From Actibacterium sp. XHP0104 (GTDB lineage: Bacteria; Pseudomonadota; Alphaproteobacteria; Rhodobacterales; Rhodobacteraceae): a stretch of DNA of 64,000 nucleotides. Below are positions 46,808 through 56,850 of the stretch, one piece after another. How positions within the stretch are numbered: position 1 is the first letter of the stretch; each line of letters begins with the position of its first letter. The DNA lies in NCBI RefSeq assembly GCF_025751515.1, contig NZ_JAOWLE010000001.1:620001-684000 (forward strand). Reading direction: 5' to 3'. The notes beneath the pieces were generated by a model. The model saw nothing but the letters and a program-made list of their open reading frames with translations, was not told where the DNA came from and searched no databases. The position numbers were made by a program, and so were the translations under genes.

Positions 46808-47680
46808 ATGGCCAAGGTAACTTTTCTGGGTCTGGGTGTCATGGGATACCCGATGGCGGGGCATCTGGCGGCGGCCGGGCATGAGGTGACGGTGTATAAC
46901 CGCAGCACCGAAAAGGCCGCGCGCTGGGTTGAACAGCACAAGGGCCGCATGGCCAAAACGCCGGCAGATGCGGCGGCGGGGGCCGAAATGGTTATGGCCT
47001 GTGTCGGCAATGACGACGACCTGCGCGCGATCTGCGTGGGCCCGGACGGCGCGTTCGGGGCGATGGCGGAGGGCACGCTTTTTGTCGATCACACCACCGT
47101 TTCGGCCAAGGTCACGCGCGAACTGGCCGAGCAGGCCCGCGCGGCGGGGATCGGCTTTGTCGATGCGCCGGTCTCTGGCGGGCAGGCGGGGGCCGAGAAT
47201 GGCCAGCTGGTGATCATGTGCGGCGGCACGCAGGCCGACTATGACCGGGCTGAGCCGGTGATGGACGCCTATGCCAAGCTGGCCAAGCGCATGGGCGACA
47301 GCGGCGCCGGGCAACTGGCCAAGATGGTCAACCAGATCTGCATTGCCGGGCTGGTTCAGGGCCTGTCCGAAGGCCTGCATTTCGCCGAAAAGGCCGGGCT
47401 GGATGGGCGCGCGGTGGTCGAGGTGATCGGCGGTGGCGCGGCGGGCAGCTGGCAGATGGTCAACCGGCATGAAACCATGCTGGACGATCATTTCGATCAC
47501 GGCTTTGCGGTGGACTGGATGCGCAAGGATCTGGCGATCTGCCTGGCCACGGCCGAGGAAACCGGCGCCAGCCTGCCGGTCACGGCGCTGATTGATCAGT
47601 TCTACAAGGATGTCCAGAATATGGGCGGCGGGCGTTGGGATACGTCCAGCCTGATCAAACGCCTGAGGGCACTGGATTAA
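46808..47680 (+). CDS. 3-hydroxyisobutyrate dehydrogenase-like NAD(P)-dependent oxidoreductase
   Basis: A 290-residue beta-hydroxyacid dehydrogenase. The Rossmann motif GLGVMGYPMAGHL is at the N-terminus. The substrate-binding motif DAPVSGGQAGAENGQL and the catalytic-lysine region GQLAKMVNQIC follow. The C-terminal dimerisation half is complete. Members act on 3-hydroxyisobutyrate, tartronate semialdehyde or related acids. The neighbours do not reveal which one. It begins 79 bases upstream-divergent from the penicillin-acylase gene. Confidence 0.92.
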   Translation: MAKVTFLGLGVMGYPMAGHLAAAGHEVTVYNRSTEKAARWVEQHKGRMAKTPADAAAGAEMVMACVGNDDDLRAICVGPDGAFGAMAEGTLFVDHTTVSAKVTRELAEQARAAGIGFVDAPVSGGQAGAENGQLVIMCGGTQADYDRAEPVMDAYAKLAKRMGDSGAGQLAKMVNQICIAGLVQGLSEGLHFAEKAGLDGRAVVEVIGGGAAGSWQMVNRHETMLDDHFDHGFAVDWMRKDLAICLATAEETGASLPVTALIDQFYKDVQNMGGGRWDTSSLIKRLRALD

Positions 47681-47814
47681 TAGCGGCCGCGATTTGGTCA
47701 GCCCTGCACAGGGATCGTTTCAGATTTCGCGTGCAGGGTGGCATCATGTTGCTATGGTAATAATGTCAGTTTGGAGCCCATTTCGACCGATGCTGCGCGG
47801 CGCACGAATGGCCG

Positions 47815-48549
47815 CTACTTGTCTGTCTTGTTTGGGTTCGGGCAACGTGATCCGTCAAAGGGAGTGTCTGGAAAGGGTCTCCAGTACCATGGCAAAGACA
47901 TAGGGGCTCGCGCAAACGTGTCGTTGCCCAGTGTCACGAGAATAGCCAAGGCTCGATACGGTTTGGACCCACCTGCTCCACCCAAAAAATTCATTTCATC
48001 AAGATACGTTTCCAAACATTCGCTTCTAAGGTCTGGGATACAGTTTGCGACATTTCGAAATGATGTAATTTCGTCGTAGTGGATATCAGAGCAAAGTTCT
48101 TGGTTTTCTGCCCAACTGCGGTCGATAGGAATCATGTAGAACTCATCAAACAAGAGTGTCTCGCCAGCAGAAACAGCGTGGGCTGTGTTTCCACCCAGAG
48201 GCTGATATTGCGCCATAAATGGTGCTGTTTTGAATGGGGCGTCGAACTCAATATTTTCATTGCGAAAGCCTTCAAAGCTGGCACTTGCCGAAGCTCTCTT
48301 AACTGAAATGGTCTGATTGTCTAAGTTGCTAAAGTCACAGCGCGTGTGAACTGCAACGAAATCCGTGTGCACACCACCATCGATTAAAAGACTCCCACTT
48401 TCAGGGCCGATCTCTGAGCACTGAAAGGAGAATGTGTAGTTGCTATCGGAAAGCAAAGTCCAGTAGGCAGGCAACAGAGCAAGAATTGCGACCGCTAATC
48501 CTAAAAGCCCAATTGGTTCGCTCGTGATTTTCTTCGCTAGTCTGTTCAT
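47815..48549 (-). CDS. AT-rich orphan membrane-anchored protein
   Basis: A 244-residue protein that I do not recognise. An N-terminal membrane helix (about residues 13-33, IGLLGLAVAILALLPAYWTLL) is followed by a soluble outer domain with at least five cysteines in a periplasmic location. The coding region is visibly poorer in GC than its neighbours: I counted 27 of 60 G or C at 48241-48300, compared with 42 of 60 at 47161-47220. This suggests recent acquisition. No mobile-element gene is next to it. Its start at 48549 lacks an obvious ribosome site. Confidence 0.6.
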   Translation of the reverse strand: MNRLAKKITSEPIGLLGLAVAILALLPAYWTLLSDSNYTFSFQCSEIGPESGSLLIDGGVHTDFVAVHTRCDFSNLDNQTISVKRASASASFEGFRNENIEFDAPFKTAPFMAQYQPLGGNTAHAVSAGETLLFDEFYMIPIDRSWAENQELCSDIHYDEITSFRNVANCIPDLRSECLETYLDEMNFLGGAGGSKPYRALAILVTLGNDTFARAPMSLPWYWRPFPDTPFDGSRCPNPNKTDK

Positions 48550-48605
48550 GATTCACACAGGCCGTTCAGTGCATTGTCTATCAGCTGTTGACTGGAAATG
48601 CACGA

Positions 48606-48640
48606 AGCGGACGTTCATCTTTCTGCATGCAGAGTCCGCT
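48606..48640. repeat. Inverted-repeat element
   Basis: AGCGGAC and GTCCGCT (7 bp) enclose a perfect 12-base palindrome TCTGCATGCAGA. It lies between the AT-rich orphan gene and the SYLF gene terminator. The AGCGGAC...GTCCGCT type recalls short dispersed elements of roseobacters (memory only). No second copy was noticed in this window. Confidence 0.35.
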
Positions 48641-48677
48641 CTGTCCCGCATTGCGGAAGTTGGCTTTGAACATCATT

Positions 48678-48711
48678 AAAAAACGCCCGAAGATGCCTTC
48701 GGGCGTTTTTG
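48678..48711. terminator. Strong bidirectional terminator
   Basis: AAAAACGCCCGAAG, four-base loop ATGC, CTTCGGGCGTTTTT. The 14-bp stem has A and T runs on both flanks. It ends the minus-strand SYLF lipoprotein gene and can act in the other direction also. Confidence 0.9.
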
Positions 48712-48732
48712 TTTGATCAGTTGTCCCTCTGA

Positions 48733-49293
48733 TCAGGGGATGATGCGGGTGTATTTGGTGCCTTCGAGCGAGGCGCCGACGATCAGCCCGGCCTGGCCAT
48801 AGACCACGGCAATCACCGGATCCAGCGCGGTCACGGTCTTGGCCGACAGGTTGCCGCCCTGATCTTTCAGCGCATATTCCAGATCGCCGCCGGCCGACCA
48901 GCCGGGAGAGTGACGGAAGGTGCTCAGCGCGTCTTCGGTCATGAAGAACAGCGCATGCGCATATTGCTGCGCGCCGATCTGCAGGCCGAAACTGGCCTGT
49001 GCGGCCGAATAGTAATCGACCGAGACATTGTTGATGCGCAGCGCGCCCTGGCCGTAGGCGCCGCCGAACATGAAGCCGGCCTTGGTGACCAGCGGCATCC
49101 ACAGGGTGCCCAGCGCCTTGTTGTCCAGGTCCATCGTGGCCGGGTAGCGGTTGAAAAGATAATCGCGGGCCGCGTCGATGCGTGCGTCTAGTGTGGCCGC
49201 GTTGTTCGAGCCGACACCGTTGCCACAGGCGGCAGTCATGGCGGTGGTTGCACCGGCCGCCACCAGGAATTTCCGGCGGGTAAAGTTGCTCAT
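48733..49293 (-). CDS. SYLF-domain (YSC84-like) Tat lipoprotein
   Basis: A 186-residue exported lipoprotein. A twin-arginine signal (NFTRRKFLVAAGATTAMTAAC) carries the lipobox cysteine at Cys23. The mature protein has the SYLF fold seen in bacterial YSC84-like proteins, with AGFMFGGAYGQGALRI and GLIVGASLEGTKY. Such domains bind lipids; the bacterial role is unclear. The ATG at 49293 follows GAGGG and a strong promoter with an operator-like palindrome. A terminator follows. It is a single-gene unit between hemB and the orphan gene. Confidence 0.88.
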   Translation of the reverse strand: MSNFTRRKFLVAAGATTAMTAACGNGVGSNNAATLDARIDAARDYLFNRYPATMDLDNKALGTLWMPLVTKAGFMFGGAYGQGALRINNVSVDYYSAAQASFGLQIGAQQYAHALFFMTEDALSTFRHSPGWSAGGDLEYALKDQGGNLSAKTVTALDPVIAVVYGQAGLIVGASLEGTKYTRIIP

Positions 49294-49339
49294 GGTTTTG
49301 CCCTCAATATGCCTCTGCTTGTGGCCTTTGGCGGCCATT

Positions 49340-49362
49340 GCGCAAACTATAGTAGTTTGCGC
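49340..49362. promoter_or_regulatory. Operator-like perfect palindrome upstream of the SYLF gene
   Basis: GCGCAAACTA, spacer TAG, TAGTTTGCGC: 10-bp arms with no mismatch. It overlaps the -10 and spacer of the promoter at 49346-49374, so a bound protein would block transcription. Confidence 0.6.
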
Positions 49363-49374
49363 CGGGGCTGTCAT
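49346..49374 (-). promoter_or_regulatory. Sigma-70-type promoter of the SYLF gene
   Basis: Minus strand: -35 ATGACA (49374-49369), spacer exactly 17 bases, -10 TATAGT (49351-49346). Each hexamer is one base off consensus. Start of transcription is predicted near 49339, leaving a leader of about 45 bases. Confidence 0.65.
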
Positions 49375-49415
49375 CACATCTTGTCCAGTAAAGGCGAAAA
49401 GCCGCGAGCGGGCGA

Positions 49416-50417
<1,002 letters not shown>

Positions 50418-50534
50418 TGGGCGATCCTTGCAGATATTTCCCTTTTGGGTCGCATGGATTTGGCCATATCTCAAGGGGTAGGAATCGCGCAATGTCGCGG
50501 CTAATGTGCGCGGGCATAAGAATGAGGCCAGGCA

Positions 50535-51062
50535 GTGGACTTGCATAACACCGTTTTCGAAGTGATCGACATGCGGTCCTTCTCGAACCTGTGGTACTGG
50601 ATCGGCCTCGCGGTGTTGTGGTCTTCGGCGTCGCACTGGATCTTGGGCGTGCCGTTCGACCTGATCCAGCGCGCCTCGCGCAAGGGCGGGGCCGCGATGG
50701 AGGACCTTGAGGGCCTCGTGCGGATCAACGTCAACCGCATCCACTATATCTTTACCGCTACGGGCCTGTGGCTGATCGGGATCGCCAGTTTCACCCTGAC
50801 CATGCTGGCACTGCTTGGGTTCTACTACCTGATCGAGTTCTGCCAGGCGGTTTTCCTGATGGCCTTCCCGATGAGCCTGGTCACGGTGCTCAGCGCCTTT
50901 ACCGCGCGCCGTATCCGCCGCCAGCGGCCCAAGGGTGACGCGCTGGTGCGGGCGCTGCGTATTCACCGGCTGGGCACGCAGGTGATCGGGGTGATCGCCA
51001 TTCTGGTGACGGCGCTGTGGGGGATGTATCAGAACCTGTCGATCGGGGCCTTGGGTGGTTGA
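50535..51062 (+). CDS. Conserved membrane protein of unknown function
   Basis: A 175-residue protein with about four membrane helices (near residues 18-40, 68-92, 96-120 and 148-168) and a basic cytoplasmic loop (TARRIRRQRPKGD). I do not recognise a function. From memory, relatives in Rhodobacteraceae are sometimes labelled as a SufBCD complex component, but no suf genes are near and that label should not be trusted. GTG at 50535 is the start used; ATG at 50571 is possible. It lies 32 bases before mfd. Confidence 0.75.
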   Translation: MDLHNTVFEVIDMRSFSNLWYWIGLAVLWSSASHWILGVPFDLIQRASRKGGAAMEDLEGLVRINVNRIHYIFTATGLWLIGIASFTLTMLALLGFYYLIEFCQAVFLMAFPMSLVTVLSAFTARRIRRQRPKGDALVRALRIHRLGTQVIGVIAILVTALWGMYQNLSIGALGG

Positions 51063-51094
51063 CAGCCCGCCCCCCGCACGCCATGTCGCGGCCC

Positions 51095-54000
51095 ATGTCC
51101 TTGCCTGATCATATCACCGTCAGTGGCGCGCCCGAGGGGTTTGACGCGCGCCTGATCGCCGCCGAGATCGCGAAATCCGGCCGGTCGGTTCTGCATGTCG
51201 CACGCGACGACAAGCGGCTGGCCGCGATGCAGGCGGCGCTGGAGATGTTCGCGCCGGAACTTCCCGTTCTGACTTTTCCGGCCTGGGATTGTCTGCCCTA
51301 TGACCGTGTGTCGCCCAATGCCGATGTGTCGGCGGCGCGTATGGCAACGCTGGCGGCGCTGGCGCATGGGGTGCCGGGGCCGTTCGTGGTGCTGACCACG
51401 CTGGGTGCCGCAACACAACGCGTGCCCGCGCGCGCGGTTCTGAAAGAGGCGGCGTTCTCGGCGCGCGTGGGCCAGCAGATCGACGAGGAGGCCCTGCGCG
51501 GTTTCCTGGTGCGCATGGGGTTCAGTCAGACGCCGACAGTGATGGAGCCGGGCGACTATGCCATTCGTGGCGGCATCATTGACATCTTTCCGCCCGGTCA
51601 GTCGGGGCCGGTGCGGCTGGATCTGTTCGGCGACGTGCTGGACGGCGCGCGCCGGTTCGATCCCGCCACCCAGCGCACAACCGAACAGCTGAAACTGATC
51701 GAGCTGGCGCCGGTGTCCGAGGTCATCCTGGACGAGGCCGCCGTCACCCGGTTTCGCCAGAACTATCGCATCGAGTTTGGCGCCGCCGGCACGGACGATC
51801 CGCTCTATGAGGCCGTCAGCGCCGGGCGCAAGCATCAGGGTGTCGAGCACTGGCTGCCGTTCTTTCACGAGCGTCTTGAAACACTGTTCAATTATCTGCC
51901 CGACGTGTCGGTCTTTCTTGATGATCAGGTCACGCCCGCGCGCCTGTCGCGCTGGGACGGCATCCGCGATCAGTATGACACCCGGCGCGAGGCGATGGGC
52001 GCCAAGGGGCGGCTTGATACGGTCTACAAACCCTGTCCGCCGGACCTGCTGTATCTGGATGATGCCGCTTGGGCGCAGGCCATCGCCGGGCACCGTGTGC
52101 TGCAGCTGAACCCGCTGCCGCAGGCGACCGGGCCGGGCGTGATCGACGCAGGCGGGCGGATCGGGCGCAATTTCTCGCCCGAGCGCCAATTGGAACAAGT
52201 CAGCTTGTTCAACGCACTGGCTGATCATATTAAAGCAAAGCTTGAAGATGGGCCGGTGGTCGTCTCGTCCTATTCGGGTGGCGCGCGTGAACGTCTGCAA
52301 GGCCTGCTGGAAGACGAAGGCGTCAGCGGCACCCAGCTGATCAATGACATGCGCGCGGTGCGGCCGGGGCGGAACCTCTATCTGATCGTTTGGTCGCTGG
52401 ATCACGGGTTCGAGGCGCCCGATCTGACGGTGATATCGGAACAAGATGTTCTGGGTGACCGCCTGATCCGCGCGCCGAAAAAGCGCAAGCGGGCCGATAA
52501 CTTCCTGACCGAAGCTCAGTCGCTTTCGCCCGGCGATCTGGTGGTGCATGTCGAACATGGGGTGGGCCGCTATAACGGCCTGGAAACCATCACCGCCATG
52601 GGCGCGCCGCACGATTGCATCGCGCTGGAATATGCGGGCGGTGACCGTCTGTTCCTGCCTGTCGAGAATATCGAGCTGCTCAGCCGCTTTGGCCACGAAG
52701 AGGGCCTGCTGGACAAGCTGGGCGGCGGGGCGTGGCAGGCGAAAAAGGCCAAGCTGAAAGAACGCATCCGCCAGATCGCCGACAAGCTGATCCGCGTGGC
52801 GGCCGAGCGCGCCCTGCGTAGCGCCCCGGTGATGGAGCCGAACCATCACATGTGGGAGGCGTTCAGCGCGCGCTTTCCCTATGAGGAAACCGAGGACCAG
52901 CTGCGTGCCATCGAGGATGTTCTGGCCGATCTGGCGCATGGCTCGCCGATGGATCGGCTGATCTGTGGCGACGTGGGGTTCGGCAAGACTGAGGTCGCCA
53001 TGCGCGCGGCCTTTGTGGCGGCGCTATCGGGGATGCAGGTTGCGGTGATCGCGCCGACCACGCTGCTGGCGCGCCAGCACGCGAAATCCTTCAAGGACCG
53101 GTTCCGGGGGTTCCCGGTCGAGGTGCGGCAGCTGTCGCGGTTCATCAGCGCGAAAGAGGCCGCGAAGACCCGCGAGGGGCTGGCCGAGGGCACGGTCGAT
53201 ATCTGCATCGGCACACATGCGCTCTTGGCCAAGAACGTGCGGATCAAGAACCTGGGCCTGCTGATCATCGACGAGGAACAGCATTTCGGCGTGTCTCACA
53301 AGGAACGGCTGAAACAGATGCGCAGCGATGTCCATGTGCTGACGCTGACGGCCACGCCCATTCCGCGCACCTTGCAGATGAGCCTGACCGGCGTGCGCGA
53401 TCTGTCGATCATCGGCACGCCGCCCGTCGATCGCCTGTCGATCCGCACCTATGTGTCCGAGTTCGACGCGGTCACCGTGCGCGAGGCCCTGCTGCGCGAA
53501 CATTATCGCGGCGGGCAATCTTTCTACGTGGTGCCACGCATCAACGATCTGCCCGAGATCGAGGCCTTCCTGCGCGATCACGTGCCCGAGGTGACGTTCA
53601 TCACCGCCCATGGCCAATTGGCGGCGGGCGAGCTGGATGACCGCATGAACGCGTTCTATGACGGCAAGTATGACGTGCTGCTGGCCACGACGATCGTGGA
53701 ATCGGGGCTGGATATTCCCACAGCCAACACCATGATCGTGCACCGGGCCGACATGTTCGGGCTGGCGCAGCTTTACCAGATCCGTGGCCGGGTGGGGCGC
53801 AGCAAGACCCGCGCCTATGCCTATCTGACCACCAAGCCGCGCAGCCCCCTGACGCCCGCCGCGTCGAAACGCCTGCGGGTGCTGGGCAGCCTTGATACGC
53901 TGGGTGCGGGGTTCACTCTGGCCAGCCAGGATCTGGATATTCGCGGCGCCGGCAACCTGGTGGGCGAGGAACAGTCGGGCCATGTGCGCGAGGTGGGGTT

Positions 54001-54553
54001 CGAGCTGTATCAGTCGATGCTGGAAGAGGCGATCGCCAAGATCAAATCGGGCCAGATGGAGGGCCTGTCCGAGGCCGACGACCAATGGGCGCCGCAGATC
54101 AACTTGGGCGTGCCGGTGCTGATCCCCGACGATTACGTCACCGATCTGGACGTGCGACTGGGCCTCTATCGCCGTCTGTCGAACCTGACCACCAAGGTCG
54201 AGCTGGAAGGCTTTGCCGCCGAGCTGATCGACCGGTTCGGCAAGCTGCCCAAAGAGGTGAACACGCTGCTGTTGATCGTGCGGATCAAGGCGATGTGCAA
54301 ACGCGCGGGCATTTCACGGCTGGATGGCGGGCCCAAGGGGGCGACGGTGCAGTTCCACAACGATAAATTCGCTGCCCCCGCCGGGTTGGTCGAATTCGTG
54401 CACGCCCAGAACGGGCTGGCCAAGGTCAAGGACAACAAGATCATCGTGCGCCGTGACTGGAAGAAAGACAGCGACAAGATCAAGGGCGCCTTTGCCATTG
54501 CGCGCGATCTGGCCGAAAAGGTCATCGCGGTGGAAAAGGCGAAAAAGGGCTAG
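51095..54553 (+). CDS. mfd: Transcription-repair coupling factor
   Basis: A 1152-residue DNA translocase that removes stalled RNA polymerase from damaged DNA and recruits UvrA. Domains in order: UvrB-homology region ([19 protein letters not shown]), RNA-polymerase interaction domain ([20 protein letters not shown]), the RecG-like helicase core with [15 protein letters not shown] and DEEQHFG, the TRG motif region and the C-terminal UvrA-regulating domain. ATG at 51095 or 51083 is the start; neither has a good ribosome site. It ends 3 bases from the convergent DsbA-like gene. Confidence 0.97.
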   Translation: MSLPDHITVSGAPEGFDARLIAAEIAKSGRSVLHVARDDKRLAAMQAALEMFAPELPVLTFPAWDCLPYDRVSPNADVSAARMATLAALAHGVPGPFVVLTTLGAATQRVPARAVLKEAAFSARVGQQIDEEALRGFLVRMGFSQTPTVMEPGDYAIRGGIIDIFPPGQSGPVRLDLFGDVLDGARRFDPATQRTTEQLKLIELAPVSEVILDEAAVTRFRQNYRIEFGAAGTDDPLYEAVSAGRKHQGVEHWLPFFHERLETLFNYLPDVSVFLDDQVTPARLSRWDGIRDQYDTRREAMGAKGRLDTVYKPCPPDLLYLDDAAWAQAIAGHRVLQLNPLPQATGPGVIDAGGRIGRNFSPERQLEQVSLFNALADHIKAKLEDGPVVVSSYSGGARERLQGLLEDEGVSGTQLINDMRAVRPGRNLYLIVWSLDHGFEAPDLTVISEQDVLGDRLIRAPKKRKRADNFLTEAQSLSPGDLVVHVEHGVGRYNGLETITAMGAPHDCIALEYAGGDRLFLPVENIELLSRFGHEEGLLDKLGGGAWQAKKAKLKERIRQIADKLIRVAAERALRSAPVMEPNHHMWEAFSARFPYEETEDQLRAIEDVLADLAHGSPMDRLICGDVGFGKTEVAMRAAFVAALSGMQVAVIAPTTLLARQHAKSFKDRFRGFPVEVRQLSRFISAKEAAKTREGLAEGTVDICIGTHALLAKNVRIKNLGLLIIDEEQHFGVSHKERLKQMRSDVHVLTLTATPIPRTLQMSLTGVRDLSIIGTPPVDRLSIRTYVSEFDAVTVREALLREHYRGGQSFYVVPRINDLPEIEAFLRDHVPEVTFITAHGQLAAGELDDRMNAFYDGKYDVLLATTIVESGLDIPTANTMIVHRADMFGLAQLYQIRGRVGRSKTRAYAYLTTKPRSPLTPAASKRLRVLGSLDTLGAGFTLASQDLDIRGAGNLVGEEQSGHVREVGFELYQSMLEEAIAKIKSGQMEGLSEADDQWAPQINLGVPVLIPDDYVTDLDVRLGLYRRLSNLTTKVELEGFAAELIDRFGKLPKEVNTLLLIVRIKAMCKRAGISRLDGGPKGATVQFHNDKFAAPAGLVEFVHAQNGLAKVKDNKIIVRRDWKKDSDKIKGAFAIARDLAEKVIAVEKAKKG

Positions 54554-54556
54554 GCG

Positions 54557-55210
54557 CTATTGCAGCGGCGCGTCGTCGGGGCGCGGGGCGGTCAGTTCGT
54601 TGATCACGCGGTCCCACAGCTCGGGCGGCTGGGCGCCGACAACCACATGGGCATTGGCCACGACGAATGTCGGCACGCCGGTGACACCGCGCTGGCGGGC
54701 ATGGGCATCGCGGTCGCGGGTCAGCTGGGCATCGGCGTCGCCGGCCAGCAGGCGGCGGATGGCGGCGCCGTTCATCTCGGCCCGTTCGGCGACCTGCACC
54801 AGCACATCGGTATCGCCGATATCCTGCCCGTCCTGGAAATAGGCCTGGAACAGGAACGACACGACCGGGGTCTGGCGGCCCTCGATGCCCGCCCAGTGGA
54901 TCAGGCGGTGGGCGTTCAGCGTGTTCGGCGTGCGCGCAACGGCGGGCAGGTTCAGCGGCAGGCCCATGGCCTCGGCTCGTTCGACCACCGGCGCATAGGC
55001 GCGCATCGCGCCCTCGCGGCCGCCGAATTTATGCTCCAGGTATTCCACCCGGTCCATTCCGCCTGCGGGCATGTCCGGGTTCAGCTGGAACGGGTGCCAT
55101 TCGATGGCAAAGGGATGGTCGGGGTGATTGGCCAACGCGGCGTCCAGCGCGGCCTTGCCGATATAGCACCACGGGCAGATCGGGTCGGACAGGATATCGA
55201 GCTTGATCAT
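54557..55210 (-). CDS. DsbA-family oxidoreductase (FrnE/2-hydroxychromene isomerase-like)
   Basis: A 217-residue thioredoxin-fold protein with a redox motif CPWC at residues 12-15 and no signal peptide, so it is cytoplasmic, as for FrnE. The C-terminal segment GVTGVPTFVVANAHVVVGAQ with the cis-proline is typical. Its role is probably disulfide exchange in the cytoplasm under stress. Its start overlaps the stop of the acyl-CoA ligase gene by 4 bases, so the two are one operon. Confidence 0.9.
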   Translation of the reverse strand: MIKLDILSDPICPWCYIGKAALDAALANHPDHPFAIEWHPFQLNPDMPAGGMDRVEYLEHKFGGREGAMRAYAPVVERAEAMGLPLNLPAVARTPNTLNAHRLIHWAGIEGRQTPVVSFLFQAYFQDGQDIGDTDVLVQVAERAEMNGAAIRRLLAGDADAQLTRDRDAHARQRGVTGVPTFVVANAHVVVGAQPPELWDRVINELTAPRPDDAPLQ

Positions 55211-56718
55211 TTCCGGGCCTCCCAGCCCAGCCGCAATGCGCGGCGGTTCAGCTTGCCGTTACCGCCCTTGGGCAGGGCCTCCATATGCACATAGAGGCGC
55301 GGCTGTTTGTAGCGCGCCAGACGTTCGGCGGCAAATGCGGTCAGGTCGGTTTCGGTGCCGGTGTAAAAGGCGGCGATGACGGTGACGCCGGGCTTGATCT
55401 CGACCTCGGTCGCGGCGGCCTCGGTGACGGCGGGGTGTTCGGCCAGGGCGCGCTCGACCTCCAGCGGCGAGACGCGGAACCCGCCCGCGTTCATCATGTC
55501 GTCATCGCGACCCAGATAGGTGATCGCGCCGTCCTCGGCCATCTCGACCGTGTCGCCGGTCAGGAACCATTCGCCTGCAAAGCGGGCGGCGGTGTCTTGC
55601 GGCGCTTTCCAGTAATGCAACATCAGCCCCGGATCGCGGTTCGACACCGCCATCTGGCCGGGCGTGCCGCGCGGCACAGGTTCATGATCAGCGTTCAGAA
55701 CAGCGATCCGCCGGCCCGGCTGCGGGTATCCTGTGGCGGGCAGGGGCGCGGGATGACCGGGCGCGCCCGACACGTAGGTCGAGACCTCGGACATGCCCAG
55801 CGCCTCGTAGACAAGCGTGCCGGTGGCGGTGTTCCAGGCGGCGCGGGTGGTGTCGGGCAGTTTCTCGCCCGCCGACAGACCGTGGCGCAGCTTGGGCAGC
55901 GACAGCGGCGCGCCGGTTTTCAGCATCTGGCGGTAAACTCCGGGGGCGGCGGCAAAGATCGTGGCGTCATAGCGTTTAAGCAGCAGCGGCAGCGCCTCGG
56001 GCGTGACGCCAGCCGCCGGGATCAGCGCCGTGGCGCCGACGGCCCAGGGATCCATCAGGCCGGTGCCTAGCGTATAGGTCCAGTTGAACGCGCCCGCATG
56101 CAGCACACGGTCGGTTTGGTGCAGGTCATACCAGCCTGCCCACATCATCCGCCGCGCCCAGATCGCGCGATGGGCATGCACCACGCCGCGCGGCTGGCCC
56201 GAGGTGCCAGAGGTATAGATCATATAGGCCGGGCGGTTCGGGTCGCCCATGACATAGTCGCCCGGCGCGTGGGTGAACATGGCCTCTAGCGCCGTCTTTT
56301 GCAGAACTGGCGCGGGGTGGTCGGGCAGGGGCACGTCGGGGCCGGAGATGATCAGGGCGGGGTTGATCTCGGCGGCCAGCTTGGTGATCTCGGGCGTGGT
56401 TAGCGCCGCGGCGGTGGGCACGGGCATCAGCCCGGCGGCAATCGCACCCAGATATGCGATGGGAAAGTCGACCGTATTGCCCAGCCGCATCAGCACCGGC
56501 GCGCCTTGCGCCAGGCCCATGGCCGCCAGCCCGCCGGCGACACCCAGAACGGCGGCCTCAAGGCGTGCATAGCTCCAGCGTTCGGCGCCGCGCGGGCCGA
56601 CCACGGCCAGTGCGATCTTGTCGGGCAGATCGCGCGCGTGGCCCAGCACATAGGCCGCCATGTTGAATGGCGCGGGGCAGGGAGGGGGTGGCCCCTGATC
56701 AAAGATCGATACGGTCAT
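55207..56718 (-). CDS. Acyl-CoA synthetase/AMP-forming ligase
   Basis: A 503-residue adenylate-forming enzyme. Core motifs are YTSGTSGQPRGVVHAH (A3), YEALGMSE (A5), FLTGDTVEM (A7), LGRDDDMMNAGGFRVSP (A8) and the C-terminal catalytic lysine in LPKGGNGKLNRR. It belongs to the group related to benzoate-CoA or medium-chain acyl-CoA ligases; the acid used is unknown. It overlaps the DsbA-like gene by 4 bases. The entericidin and solute-binding genes lie just upstream on the same strand. Confidence 0.9.
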   Translation of the reverse strand: MTVSIFDQGPPPPCPAPFNMAAYVLGHARDLPDKIALAVVGPRGAERWSYARLEAAVLGVAGGLAAMGLAQGAPVLMRLGNTVDFPIAYLGAIAAGLMPVPTAAALTTPEITKLAAEINPALIISGPDVPLPDHPAPVLQKTALEAMFTHAPGDYVMGDPNRPAYMIYTSGTSGQPRGVVHAHRAIWARRMMWAGWYDLHQTDRVLHAGAFNWTYTLGTGLMDPWAVGATALIPAAGVTPEALPLLLKRYDATIFAAAPGVYRQMLKTGAPLSLPKLRHGLSAGEKLPDTTRAAWNTATGTLVYEALGMSEVSTYVSGAPGHPAPLPATGYPQPGRRIAVLNADHEPVPRGTPGQMAVSNRDPGLMLHYWKAPQDTAARFAGEWFLTGDTVEMAEDGAITYLGRDDDMMNAGGFRVSPLEVERALAEHPAVTEAAATEVEIKPGVTVIAAFYTGTETDLTAFAAERLARYKQPRLYVHMEALPKGGNGKLNRRALRLGWEARK

Positions 56719-56736
56719 CAGAAGGGGCCGGGCGCC

Positions 56737-56850
56737 TCAGAAGGCGTTGCGCACCATGCGCGAGCCGCTCGAGATGTCTTCGCCGATGCCCTCGACCGTG
56801 CCGCAGGCGGCCAGCGCCAAAAGCGCGGAAATCATCAGAATACGTTTCAT
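56737..56850 (-). CDS. Entericidin-type small lipoprotein
   Basis: A 37-residue protein. It has a lipoprotein signal (MKRILMISALLALAAC) with Cys16 as the lipid-modified residue, then GTVEGIGEDISSGS, the typical entericidin EcnA/B body. Entericidins are membrane lipoproteins proposed as toxin/antidote peptides in enteric bacteria; the role in alphaproteobacteria is unproven. Its ATG overlaps the stop of the solute-binding protein as ATGA. It lies 18 bases upstream of the acyl-CoA ligase start, so all may be cotranscribed. Confidence 0.85.
   Translation of the reverse strand: MKRILMISALLALAACGTVEGIGEDISSGSRMVRNAF

Noticed and set aside
44395-46884. 829-codon plus-strand frame opposite the penicillin-acylase gene
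   Set aside because: Antisense shadow; the minus-strand product has clear Ntn-hydrolase motifs.
47738-48079. 113-codon plus-strand frame within the AT-rich region
   Set aside because: Overlaps the orphan gene in antisense and has no ribosome site or recognisable feature.
51029-52939. 636-codon frame opposite mfd
   Set aside because: Antisense to a conserved gene; no start signals or domain.
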